The translations under genes were made by a program, and so were the position numbers. A stretch of DNA of 41,582 nucleotides from Alphaproteobacteria bacterium (GTDB lineage: Bacteria > Pseudomonadota > Alphaproteobacteria > Rhizobiales > Xanthobacteraceae): positions 1 through 41,582 of the forward strand of contig JAPLPD010000170.1 in assembly GCA_026400395.1 (NCBI GenBank), read 5' to 3'. Below are positions 16,654-25,347 of the stretch, one piece after another (position 1 is the stretch's first letter; each line of letters starts with the position of its first letter). A model generated the notes under the pieces. The model made no database searches and was not told the DNA's origin. It saw nothing but the letters and a program-made list of their open reading frames with translations.

Positions 16654-19017
16654 TCAACGCTGGCGCTTTATCCAGCGTTGCGTGAACTGGTTCACCCACA
16701 TAGCAGTCGGCCGCAGGATCAGCAGGTCCGCGGTAAGTGCCGCAAGCATGGCGAAGGCCGACAGCCAGCCGAACAGGCGGAGCGACGGCAGGTCCGAGAA
16801 CACCATCACGGCAAGTCCGCAGGCCAGCACCACCGACGTCAGAATCAGCGCCGGCCCAACCAGGATCGTCGCCTGCTCCACACCAACGGCTGGATCGGCC
16901 CCCGGCTTATCCTCAAGACGCAGCCGGTTGAGGAAATGGATGGTGGCGGACAGTCCGAGCCCGAACGATACGGTCAGCGCCACGACGCTGGCGAACTGCA
17001 ACCCCTCGCCCATCGCCCATAGAACGGCGCCGGCCATCACCACCGGGAAGATGCCCGGCAGGATGCTGACCAGCATCACCGAAAACGAACGGAAAGCGAT
17101 TCCGATAAAGGCCGCGACAAAGACGATCTCCACCGTCAGCGCACGATTGAGTTTGCCGATCATGTCGGCGGAATTGCGCGCGGCGATCGCCGCGAGTCCG
17201 GTCACCGCGATCTCATAGCCGGGATGCGCCTTGCGCACCTCGTCCAGCGCCTTGTCCAGTTTGTTGATCACCGGCAGCAATTGGCTGGCATCGATATCGG
17301 GGATTCTCCCCGAAACGACGACGGCATCCTTGTTGGCCGACACGAAGCGACGCGTCAGGTGCTCGGGCAGGATTTCGAGATATTGCTTCAACGTCGCGAG
17401 ATCGGCCTTGCCGGCCTTTTCCGCGAGCCAGCGCCGCAGCGAATCCACCGACCACACGTTGCCGACCCCGGCCTGGGTTTCGACGATCGCATGCACCGCC
17501 GCCAGCGTATCGAGCGTATCCTTGTCGTAAAGATTGGCGCCCTTGGGAAACTCGATCAGCACGTCGATCGGATTGGCGCCGGTTAATTTGGCGTCGAGCC
17601 GGCCCGATGCTTCGACCGCCTGGCGCTTGTCCGGCACCTGGTCGGCGAGCCGATAGCGCGGCTCAAGGCTGATGTAGATGACGGAGAGACCGGCGACGAC
17701 CAACAGACCGATCAGGCTGTACAGACCCGGATGGCTGACCATGCGCAGCGCGATCCAGCGGCAGAAGCTGCGCAGGCTCTCCACGCCGATATCCGCGCCA
17801 CGGCCGCCGACCGCGAAATCCGACGTTTTGCGGATCAGCAGCACGCCGAGCAATGGCACCAGCGACAGCACCGCCAGCAGCGCGATCACCGTCGCCATAA
17901 GGCCGGCTTCGCCGAAGGTGCGGATCGCCTCCGAGCTTGAGAATTGCAACGCAATGAACGAGATCCCGGCGGTGCCGTGTGTGAGCACGCAGGCCGGACC
18001 GACGACGAGCACCGCCTCGCGGAACGCCGCGTACTGGTCCTTGCCGGCGATCAGCCGGTCGCGTGCCGCGAACGTAAGCTGCATGCTGTCGGAGAAGCTG
18101 ATCACCATGATGAGCGGCGTCATCACGTTGAGGAACATGTTGAGGCTGAAGTTCAGCCAGCCGAGCGCGCCGAGCGATAACAGAATCGCGATCAGCGGCG
18201 GCGCTGCAGCGATGATCATGAACGAGATGCGGCGGAAGAACGCGATGGCGATGAGGCAACCCGCGGCGAACCCGATGGTGTTGTAGAGCAGCGTGTCGCG
18301 CTCGACGGCGTTGCGGATTTCGAGTTGCATGGTCGGCACGCCGGCCAATTGCACCGTAAGCCCGGTCGAGCCGAGGTCCTCCTGCATGACCTTGCGGATT
18401 TCGGCCACCGTTGTTTTCAGACCCTTGCCTCCGACGATCTTCGGATCGAGAGAAAGCACCACCAGCGCCAGCGTGCCGTCCTCCGACAACAGCTTGCCGC
18501 GGATGATCTCGTTGCTCAGGACGCGCTTCACCAGCGCGTCGTATTCGGCGCCGGTCGGCAGCGTCTCAGGGAACACCGGGGCCGGCAGCTTGCCCTCCTC
18601 CGGCGGCTGGCGGGCCGAGAACAGCGAGATCAGTCCGCGCACACTATCGACAAGTTGAAGGTCGGTGACGAGATCGCGCAGCTTTTCGATCGAGTCGCGC
18701 GCCATCAGGTTCTTGCCCTCCACCACGACAAGCACGTCGAACTCGGAGGACGGAAAGCGTTTAGTCACCTCTTCGTACTGGCGGAACTCCTTGGTGTCGG
18801 AACGGAACAACTGACTGAGCGAATCATCGACCTTGATCCGCTGGAGGCCCAGCCCGGCGAGCAGGCAAAGCAGCACCAAGAGGACCGCTGAGACGATCGG
18901 CGCGCGAAGCGGGATCAGCCCGAGCTTTTCCAGCCCATAGGCCAGATTGTGCAGCTTGCGGGGTGGCGTCCCCGATGTGTCAGCCGCCCCGGATTTGTCG
19001 GAATCACTTGTCGACAC
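16654..19017 (-). CDS. RND/MMPL superfamily membrane transporter (HpnN-like paralogue)
   Basis: A 787-residue inner-membrane transporter. A polar N-terminus of about 40 residues leads into a helix (LRAPIVSAVLLVLLCLLAG). Then come a periplasmic loop with DDSLSQLFRSD, a first helix block with the SFSDSMQLTFAARDR segment, a second loop and a second helix block with FGLGLSATIHFLNRLR. This two-half layout is that of RND exporters for lipids, as in HpnN and MmpL proteins. Translation most likely starts at GTG 19017 with AAGGA 6-7 bases upstream. Its place inside the hopanoid locus suggests a lipid or hopanoid cargo, but it is clearly distinct from HpnN in this window. The substrate is unknown. Confidence 0.82.
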   Translation of the reverse strand: MSTSDSDKSGAADTSGTPPRKLHNLAYGLEKLGLIPLRAPIVSAVLLVLLCLLAGLGLQRIKVDDSLSQLFRSDTKEFRQYEEVTKRFPSSEFDVLVVVEGKNLMARDSIEKLRDLVTDLQLVDSVRGLISLFSARQPPEEGKLPAPVFPETLPTGAEYDALVKRVLSNEIIRGKLLSEDGTLALVVLSLDPKIVGGKGLKTTVAEIRKVMQEDLGSTGLTVQLAGVPTMQLEIRNAVERDTLLYNTIGFAAGCLIAIAFFRRISFMIIAAAPPLIAILLSLGALGWLNFSLNMFLNVMTPLIMVISFSDSMQLTFAARDRLIAGKDQYAAFREAVLVVGPACVLTHGTAGISFIALQFSSSEAIRTFGEAGLMATVIALLAVLSLVPLLGVLLIRKTSDFAVGGRGADIGVESLRSFCRWIALRMVSHPGLYSLIGLLVVAGLSVIYISLEPRYRLADQVPDKRQAVEASGRLDAKLTGANPIDVLIEFPKGANLYDKDTLDTLAAVHAIVETQAGVGNVWSVDSLRRWLAEKAGKADLATLKQYLEILPEHLTRRFVSANKDAVVVSGRIPDIDASQLLPVINKLDKALDEVRKAHPGYEIAVTGLAAIAARNSADMIGKLNRALTVEIVFVAAFIGIAFRSFSVMLVSILPGIFPVVMAGAVLWAMGEGLQFASVVALTVSFGLGLSATIHFLNRLRLEDKPGADPAVGVEQATILVGPALILTSVVLACGLAVMVFSDLPSLRLFGWLSAFAMLAALTADLLILRPTAMWVNQFTQRWIKRQR

Positions 19018-19167
19018 TGGAGTTCCTTCGGGTCAGAGCCTTCGAGACCATTACGACGCTGGCGGATGTTGTACACGGGTTGGATACGGAACGAACCGGG
19101 GGTTCCCAGCGCCGTTGTATGCCTGAGCCATTGCCATCACAGGGTGACGATGCATCGGAGGGCCGGC

Positions 19168-20364
19168 ATGCGACACGGATCAATCTTGATTGTGGGCCTC
19201 CTGCTTGCGTCCACGGCAATGCCGCAAAGCGCGCAAGCGCGTCCCCGGCTATTGGGCAACATACTGAACGTGCTGACTGCACCGGTCGGGGTCATTCTCG
19301 GGGCAAGCCGCCAAGCTGGCCGGAGGGCCGCCTACCGCCGTCCTGCGCCCGCCCGCGTGGCGGCGCCCGCCGCGGCTGCCGCAGCCGCAGCGACCGTGGT
19401 GGCTTCTGCCCCGGCCGTGGCCGCGGCTCCATCGACCACCGGATCGGCCTCCGACGCTGACCCCACAACGGTGGATGATGCCGACGCAGCCGCTTCGACC
19501 CGTGTCCCTCGTCTCGGCGTTGTCGGTCCGGTGGCTTGGCCCAGCGCGTATGAGGACGTCATCGGCTTCACGCTGTGGCCGAAGCAGTACGGCTCGCGGC
19601 TCGGCGCTCACGGCATGGGCGATGTGCTCAGCACCGCGCTGGCGCCGAGCCGTGCGATTGCAGCGCGAACCCGTCAGGCGAATGCCGGCGAGCCCGGTCA
19701 GGCCATGACGGAACCGGCGGCGTGCGGCAGCATCGACCTCACCGCGGAGGACTGGCCGATCGGCGAGATCACCAGCACGGTCGAACTGAATGACATCCAA
19801 AGCGGAAAGTTGAACCAGTTGAGAATGTCGATGAGCGACGCCATCGCGTCGATCAAATCCACCTGCCTCGACGACTCCACACTCGGGCCGGTGGAACGGC
19901 TCCGGGCGATGCAGAACTCGCTTTGGGCGGTGCAGGACGCCGTGCAGTTGATCCGCACGCCGCTTTCGGAGTTCTACGCATCGCTCACCGAAGAGCAGCA
20001 GCGCACGTTTGCCGCGCCTCCGCAGCCGGCGGCACGGATGGGCCGCGCCGATATCGCGCGCATGTGCGATCTCCCGGCCGGAACCGATGCGCCGATGAAG
20101 CAGATCGAGCACGCGCTCCGGCCGACCAAGCCGCAGAAGGCGAGCCTCGATGCGCTGCAGAAAACCGCGTCGGAGATGGGCCAGATGCTGATGCAGACAT
20201 GCTTGGCGCCAATGCCCGCGACGCCGGTGGAGCGGCTCGACGCCGCCGCCAACCGCCTGACCGCGGTGATCTTCGCCGCGACCAACGTCAACGTCGCGCT
20301 GGACGATTTCGCCAGCCAGCTCAGAGACGATCAGAAGACCAAGCTGAATTCGCTGGTGCGGTAG
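19168..20364 (+). CDS. secreted Spy/CpxP-like (LTxxQ) protein with duplicated module
   Basis: A 398-residue exported protein. The signal peptide covers about residues 1-25 (ending SAQA). An Ala/Pro-rich, low-complexity linker covers about 45-105. Two helical modules related to the LTxxQ (Spy/CpxP) family follow. In module 1, TCL is at 232-234, PVERL at 241-245 and LTEEQ at 273-277. In module 2, TCL is at 344-346, PVERL at 353-357 and LRDDQ at 385-389. The identical spacing shows an internal duplication with a 112-residue offset. Spy/CpxP proteins are periplasmic chaperones or stress sensors. The ATG at 19168 is chosen because GGAGGG sits 5 bases upstream. It diverges from the MMPL gene and converges on shc with a 16-bp gap. 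Its role in the hopanoid locus is unknown. Confidence 0.8.
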   Translation: MRHGSILIVGLLLASTAMPQSAQARPRLLGNILNVLTAPVGVILGASRQAGRRAAYRRPAPARVAAPAAAAAAAATVVASAPAVAAAPSTTGSASDADPTTVDDADAAASTRVPRLGVVGPVAWPSAYEDVIGFTLWPKQYGSRLGAHGMGDVLSTALAPSRAIAARTRQANAGEPGQAMTEPAACGSIDLTAEDWPIGEITSTVELNDIQSGKLNQLRMSMSDAIASIKSTCLDDSTLGPVERLRAMQNSLWAVQDAVQLIRTPLSEFYASLTEEQQRTFAAPPQPAARMGRADIARMCDLPAGTDAPMKQIEHALRPTKPQKASLDALQKTASEMGQMLMQTCLAPMPATPVERLDAAANRLTAVIFAATNVNVALDDFASQLRDDQKTKLNSLVR

Positions 20365-20380
20365 GCTTGTTTCGTGCGGG

Positions 20381-22324
20381 CTACATGCCGAATTTGACAG
20401 ACCGGTCGTTGCGGGCCGTCAGGTTGCGGTAGCGCGCCATCGCCCATAACGGGAAGAACTTCGGGTAGCCGTGGTAGCGGAGATAAAACACCCGTGGAAA
20501 TCCAGTCGCGGTGTACTTCGCCTCATCCCAGAAGCCGTCGCGACCTTGATGGCTTGCGAGATACTCGATGCCGCGCTGCACCGCCGGTTCGTTGATGTCG
20601 CCGGTCGCCATCAGCCCGAGCAGCGCCCACGCGGTTTGCGACGCGGTGCTGGCCGCCGGTTCATAGCCGCGATAATCGAGCTTGTAGCTCGCGCCGTCCT
20701 CACCCCAGCCGCCGTCGGCGTTCTGGATCGAGATCAGCCACGCCGCGGCCTTGCGCATTTCCGGCGCATGATCATCGACCCCAGCCGCATGCAGCGCGCA
20801 CAGCACCGACCATGTGCCGTAGATGTAGTTCATGCCCCAGCGGCCGTACCAGCTGCCCTCGGCAAGCTGCGTGCGCTTCAGATAGTCCACCGCCGCCGCC
20901 ACCGCGGGTGAATTCTGCGGCGTGTCGCCGAGCTGCGCCAGCATCGAAACGCAGCGCGCGGTGACGTCCTCGGTCGGCGGATCGAGCAGCGCCCCGTGAT
21001 CGGCGAACGGAATGTGGTTGAGGTAGTGGTACTCGTTGTCGGCGTCGAACGCGCCCCAGGCGCCGTTCTCGCTTTGCAGCCCAAGAACCCATTCCCGGGC
21101 GCGCGAGATCGCTTCGCGGTGATCGATGTTCGGGTCGAGCCCCTGAGCCCGGTCCATCGCCAGGGCCACCACCGCGGTGTCATCGACATCGGGATAGTGC
21201 GGGTTGGCATACTGGAACGCCCAGCCGCCGGGCCGCACATGCGGCCGGCGCGCGACCCAGTCGCCTTTCACGTCCAGCACCTGCTTCGGCTCAAGCCATT
21301 GCAGCGCCTTGGTAACCCGCGCTTGCGCTTCGGCGTCGCCGGTTTCCAGAAGCGCATGGCTGGCGAGCCCGGTGTCCCAGATCGGCGAGACGCACGGCTG
21401 CACGTAGGCGTAGTCGTCGTGCAAAATGATCAGTTTTTCGATCGAGCGGCGCGCGGTCGCCCGCGGCGGATAGTCCTCGGGATGGCCCAGCGCCGCGAAC
21501 ATCATCACGCTGTTGGCCATCGCCGGATAGATCGCGCCGAGCCCGTCCTCGCCGTTGAGCCGCTCGACCGTCCATGCCACAGCGCTGTCGATGGCCTGCT
21601 GGCGTTTCCACTTGGAAAACACCGGCTCGCTCAACCGCAGCAGCTCGTCGGCGATGCGGAAAAACCAGAACAGCGCCGCGTTCTGCTGCGGCGCCTTCGG
21701 GGCGGGACCGAGCGTCGCGGGCGGTTCCAGAAAGAGTTCATCAATGCGGACGTTCTTGGCATTCCGCGCCGTGGGCTTCAGGTGCATCAGCACCAGCAGC
21801 GGCACGATGACCGTCCGGCTCCAGTAGGAAATCTTGTCGAGGTGAAACGGAAACCACTTCGGGAACAGCATGATCTCGGCCGGCATCAACGGCACCGCGC
21901 GCCACGGAATGAACCCGTAGAGCGCGAGCATCAGCTTGGTGAACACGTTGGCGCGCCCCGCGCCGCCCCGCGAGCGGATTTCCTGCCGGGCCCGCGCCAT
22001 ATGCGGCGCGTCCACCGGATCGCCGATCATCTTGAGAGCGAAATAGGCTTTTACCGTCGCGCTGATGTCGAAGGCGCCATCCTGGAAAAGCGCCCAGCCG
22101 CCATGCCGGGAGCTTTGCGTGCGCCGGAGATACACCGCGATCTTGCTTTCCAGCGCCGCATCGACCGGCTCGCCGAGATAGTGGCGCAGCAGCACGTATT
22201 CGGAGGGAATCGTGGCATCGGCTTCAAGCTCGAAGCACCATTCACCCTCGGGCTTCTGGCAATCGAGCAGCGCGCGGGTCGCCGCTGCAATGCCGCGATC
22301 GAGAGTCTGCCGGTCCACCGTCAT
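20381..22324 (-). CDS. shc: squalene-hopene cyclase (HpnF)
   Basis: A 647-residue monotopic membrane enzyme that cyclises squalene to hopene/diplopterol. The catalytic DVDD box is at residues 379-382, with protonating Asp at the position of Asp376 of the Alicyclobacillus enzyme. QW-type repeats are present along the chain, for example KPEGEW near residue 24, GAWG, and QNADGGWG near the C-terminus. The C-terminal YHGYPKFFPLWAMARY is typical. The ATG at 22324 overlaps the hpnE stop in an ATGA, giving translational coupling. The frame stays open further upstream but that sequence belongs to hpnE. It is the last gene of hpnC-hpnD-hpnE-shc and converges with the Spy-like gene. All expected catalytic features are present. 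Confidence 0.96.
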   Translation of the reverse strand: MTVDRQTLDRGIAAATRALLDCQKPEGEWCFELEADATIPSEYVLLRHYLGEPVDAALESKIAVYLRRTQSSRHGGWALFQDGAFDISATVKAYFALKMIGDPVDAPHMARARQEIRSRGGAGRANVFTKLMLALYGFIPWRAVPLMPAEIMLFPKWFPFHLDKISYWSRTVIVPLLVLMHLKPTARNAKNVRIDELFLEPPATLGPAPKAPQQNAALFWFFRIADELLRLSEPVFSKWKRQQAIDSAVAWTVERLNGEDGLGAIYPAMANSVMMFAALGHPEDYPPRATARRSIEKLIILHDDYAYVQPCVSPIWDTGLASHALLETGDAEAQARVTKALQWLEPKQVLDVKGDWVARRPHVRPGGWAFQYANPHYPDVDDTAVVALAMDRAQGLDPNIDHREAISRAREWVLGLQSENGAWGAFDADNEYHYLNHIPFADHGALLDPPTEDVTARCVSMLAQLGDTPQNSPAVAAAVDYLKRTQLAEGSWYGRWGMNYIYGTWSVLCALHAAGVDDHAPEMRKAAAWLISIQNADGGWGEDGASYKLDYRGYEPAASTASQTAWALLGLMATGDINEPAVQRGIEYLASHQGRDGFWDEAKYTATGFPRVFYLRYHGYPKFFPLWAMARYRNLTARNDRSVKFGM

Positions 22325-23595
22325 CCCCTGCCCCCCGGAGAGGCCATAGGAGCGGCTTTGGCGGTCACGCAATCCGCCGCGCGGTTGCCGGACCGCACCG
22401 CGCTTTCCAACGTCGCCGGCAAGCCGGTCGCGGTCCAGTCGCCGGCGACGACGAGGTTGCTCCACTGCGTCTGCGCGGCGGGCCGTTTGGCGTTCTCCTC
22501 CGGAGTGGCCGCGAACGTCGCCCGCCGCTCGCGGACGATTTGCCAGGCCGGCAGTTCGGCTACAATTCCGGTCGCGCGCGACACCTCCTGCCAGATCGAC
22601 TGGGCGAGCATGGCGCGCGGCACGTCCATCAGGCGGTCGGCGTTGCTGATTGTGACCGAAAGCCGGCCGTCGAACGCGAATATCCATTCGGTGGTGGCGT
22701 TGATGAGGCCGAGGATCGGCGGCAGCCCCGGCGGTGGGGCAATCCGGAAATGCGCGTTGGCGATGGCGCGATGGCCCTGTGGCACCGGCAGGTCGGGGAC
22801 CAGCGCCGCGGCAGCGTGATGCGGCACCGCCAGGATGACCATATCGTCGGCCCCGAGCGTGACGGCGTCGGCGCCAAAGTCGAGTTCGGCAATCCTGCCG
22901 TCCGCAAAACGGATGGCGTGGAGTTCGTGATCGAGCCGCACTTGCGTATTGAATCTCTTCAGAAAGGCGAGTGCCGGCTCAATGAACGCCGGCCCCAGGC
23001 CGTCGCGTGCGATCAGCGGCCGGCAAGCCTGGCCGCCTTGCGCCAGCGTCTCACGGACGATCGCGCTGGCCAGTGCCGCTGAACCCTGGCGCGGCTCGAT
23101 GTTCAGCGCCGCCAGCAGCAGCGGGTGAACCAGTCGTTCGTAGAGCGGCCCGGAGCAATCGATGACCTCGCCAACCGGCGCGTCGCCGCTTGCCCACAGC
23201 AGGCGCGACAACCGCAGATATTCGCCGAGACGGGTGCCCGGCACCCGGCGGCTCTTGTCGAAAACCCACCACGGCAGGCCGTCGTTCATCCGCAACGTCC
23301 AGCGCTCGTTCGACGCCAGATCGACGAACGCGAACTCCGCCTTCGGCGGCCCGACCAGCGACGCGGCGCTACCGATCGCCGTCACGAAACCCAGCACGGC
23401 ATGGTTGCCCGACAGCACCAGATGATTGCCGTTGTCGATCGTCATGCCGATGGTGCGGTCCAGATAAGACCGGCAGCGGCCGCCCGGATAGGCGGTGGCT
23501 TCGTGCACGACCACCGGCGCCCCTGAAGGCGCCAGCTTCACCGCCGCTGCGAGGCCCGCCAGGCCCGCTCCGATAATGTGGACGGTTCGAGTCAT
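22321..23595 (-). CDS. hpnE: hydroxysqualene dehydroxylase HpnE
   Basis: A 424-residue FAD-dependent amine-oxidase-like protein. It removes the hydroxyl of hydroxysqualene, using reduced flavin, to give squalene, the last step of the HpnD-HpnC-HpnE route. The dinucleotide-binding loop is VHIIGAGLAGLAAA (Gly9, Gly11, Gly14), followed by VHEATAYPGGRCRS, with the GGR that grips FAD. A C-terminal VVAGDWTATGLPATLESAVRSG region, given as a landmark near residues 385-410, closes the FAD site. The ATG at 23595 overlaps the hpnD stop by one base (TGATG), and its own stop overlaps the shc start by four, so all are translated together. Normal length and no missing motif. Confidence 0.93.
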   Translation of the reverse strand: MTRTVHIIGAGLAGLAAAVKLAPSGAPVVVHEATAYPGGRCRSYLDRTIGMTIDNGNHLVLSGNHAVLGFVTAIGSAASLVGPPKAEFAFVDLASNERWTLRMNDGLPWWVFDKSRRVPGTRLGEYLRLSRLLWASGDAPVGEVIDCSGPLYERLVHPLLLAALNIEPRQGSAALASAIVRETLAQGGQACRPLIARDGLGPAFIEPALAFLKRFNTQVRLDHELHAIRFADGRIAELDFGADAVTLGADDMVILAVPHHAAAALVPDLPVPQGHRAIANAHFRIAPPPGLPPILGLINATTEWIFAFDGRLSVTISNADRLMDVPRAMLAQSIWQEVSRATGIVAELPAWQIVRERRATFAATPEENAKRPAAQTQWSNLVVAGDWTATGLPATLESAVRSGNRAADCVTAKAAPMASPGGRG

Positions 23596-24449
23596 CAGAT
23601 GATGGCGTATTGGACCGCGATCCACGACAGCCGCAGCGGACCGATACTTATTCGCGTGCGCGGCGGGCTCCACCCGCGCGCCACCATGCCTTGCAGTATG
23701 GTTCGATAGACCTTTTCCATGATCCGCGGCGCCTTCACGGTGCGGCGCGGATTGCGCGCCATGATCGCGTCGGCCTGCTCGAAATGCGACTGCGCCCGCC
23801 GGGCGACCGCCTCGCAGACCGCCGGCAGGCCATCGCTCGACAGCACCGCGTGCGGATCGGTGCTGACGATGCCCGCCTTGTTCAATTCCTCGCGCGGCAG
23901 GTAAAGCCGGCCCAACTCCGCGTCCTCGTCGACGTCGCGCAGGATGTTGGTGAGTTGCAGCGCGCGGCCCAGATGATGCGCCAGGGCGATGCCATCGGCC
24001 TCGCCCATTCCGAACACGCGAACCGACAGCCGGCCGACGGCGCTCGCCACTCGGTCACAATAAAGATCGAGGGTCGCCCAATCCGGCGCGCGAATGTCCT
24101 CAGCGGCATCCATCTCCATGCCGTCGATCACCGCCAGGAAATCCTCCTTGCGGAGCTGGAAGTCCCGCGCGGTCTGCGTCAGAGCCCCCAGATCGACCGG
24201 GGGACGCTGCCCGTAAATCGCCTCGACGTGCCTGCGCCATTCCGCGAGTCCGAGCCTGCGATCGATGTGCGGCGCGGTCGAATCCGCGATGTCATCGACC
24301 AGCCGGCAGAACGAATAGATTTCGAACATCGCGTCGCGCTGCGCGCGCGGCAGGATTCGCATCGCCATATAGAACGAGCTGCCCGACGCGCGGCTCGGCG
24401 CACCGGTGCCGCCGGATATTTGCGCCTCAGCGGCTGTGGCGTCGTTCAT
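23595..24449 (-). CDS. hpnD: presqualene diphosphate synthase HpnD
   Basis: A 284-residue all-helical prenyltransferase that joins two farnesyl diphosphates into presqualene diphosphate. The two magnesium-binding aspartate motifs are visible: DDIAD at 52-56 in FCRLVDDIADS, and D172/D176 in NILRDVDEDAE, followed by GRLYLPREEL. The start is the ATG at 24449. Its first 23 bases lie inside the end of hpnC, and its stop overlaps the hpnE start. The order hpnC-hpnD-hpnE-shc is the standard hopanoid operon. The frame extends beyond 24449, but that part is antisense-like sequence within hpnC. High confidence, supported by motif and context. Confidence 0.94.
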   Translation of the reverse strand: MNDATAAEAQISGGTGAPSRASGSSFYMAMRILPRAQRDAMFEIYSFCRLVDDIADSTAPHIDRRLGLAEWRRHVEAIYGQRPPVDLGALTQTARDFQLRKEDFLAVIDGMEMDAAEDIRAPDWATLDLYCDRVASAVGRLSVRVFGMGEADGIALAHHLGRALQLTNILRDVDEDAELGRLYLPREELNKAGIVSTDPHAVLSSDGLPAVCEAVARRAQSHFEQADAIMARNPRRTVKAPRIMEKVYRTILQGMVARGWSPPRTRISIGPLRLSWIAVQYAII

Positions 24450-25308
24450 CGGCAGGTGATCCGGTGAAGGCGCCGGGGGTGCGGCCCAAACGGTTGAACA
24501 GCCCCTTCGCTGCGCCAAGCGCGCCAAACGCCGCGACCCCGAGCTTGCCGAGGCGAACATTCTCGCTCAGCGGATCGCGGGTCCGCAGCAGTTGCACGAA
24601 ATGTCGCGCGAGGGTGACGATGGCGGCAATCTCCAGCGCAAGCCGCCGGTCCTCGATCTGCACCGGCAACTCCACACCCTGTTCCAGCATGTCGCCGGTG
24701 CGGTCGGCAAGCCCATGCAAGCAGGCGAGCAGTTGCGGCGTCGCGCGCGGTGCATCGAGCGCCTCGACGCTGGAGCCGGCGGCGGCCAGCGCATCGAGCG
24801 GGACATAGACCCGGTCGATGGCGCGGTAGTCCTTCACGCAGTCTTGCAGATGATTGATGATCTGCAGCACGGCGCAGACGTTGTCCGAGGCGGCCCAGGT
24901 CGAACGGCTCTCCCCGTGCACGTCCAGCACGAAGCGTCCGACCGGCATCGCCGAGTAGCGGCAATAATCGATCAGTTCGTCCCAGTCGGCATAGCGGCTC
25001 TTGGTGACGTCCTGGCGGAACGCCTTCAGCAGATCCAGCGCATGCTGCGGCGACAGGTTGCGCTCCGCCAGCGCCGCGCGAAGCGTGACGCCGGCCGGAT
25101 TATGGTCGTCGTGGCCCAACAGGCTGGCTTCGAGGGCGCCGAGGTGGCGCAGCTTGTCCGCGGGCGACAGGCTCGCATGGTCGGCGATGTCGTCGGCGAA
25201 ACCGGAACCGGAAAAACCTCCGTCATGATGACCGGCCAGCGTCCCGAAATCGCCCGTTTCCGCGCAATTTCCACAATCAGACCGGGTGCTTGTGCCGTCG
25301 CGCCCCAC
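24427..25308 (-). CDS. hpnC: hydroxysqualene synthase HpnC, 5' end abnormal
   Basis: HpnC turns presqualene diphosphate into hydroxysqualene. The conserved body is clear: ADDIADHASL, then KAFRQDVTKSRYADWDELIDYCRYSAMPVGRF (landmark about residues 85-120), INHLQDCVKDY with the second aspartate motif, DRVYVPLDALAAAG, and a C-terminal RDPLSENVRL. What is missing is the usual N-terminus, where homologues have about 40 residues including a DENFPV-like segment and FYRF-x-R directly before ADDIADH. In this frame those bases read unlike the family, there is no in-frame ATG nearby, and the GTG at 25308 used here is only a placeholder. A neighbouring frame reads FFRF right before the ADD codons (25205-25216), suggesting an indel. 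It overlaps hpnD by 23 bp and diverges closely from the coxL-type gene. Confidence 0.72.
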   Translation of the reverse strand: MGRDGTSTRSDCGNCAETGDFGTLAGHHDGGFSGSGFADDIADHASLSPADKLRHLGALEASLLGHDDHNPAGVTLRAALAERNLSPQHALDLLKAFRQDVTKSRYADWDELIDYCRYSAMPVGRFVLDVHGESRSTWAASDNVCAVLQIINHLQDCVKDYRAIDRVYVPLDALAAAGSSVEALDAPRATPQLLACLHGLADRTGDMLEQGVELPVQIEDRRLALEIAAIVTLARHFVQLLRTRDPLSENVRLGKLGVAAFGALGAAKGLFNRLGRTPGAFTGSPADERRHSR

Positions 25309-25347
25309 AGGGCAGATTGCCGCGAACGACACCGACAGGAAGCACTC

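Noticed and set aside
20996-22819. 607-codon forward open frame opposite shc
   Set aside because: Shadow of squalene-hopene cyclase and hpnE, with no recognisable domain.
11723-25308. hpnG hidden in the hopanoid locus
   Set aside because: I looked between hpnH and shc; the genes there are a secreted protein, an MMPL transporter and a Spy-like protein, none of nucleosidase type.
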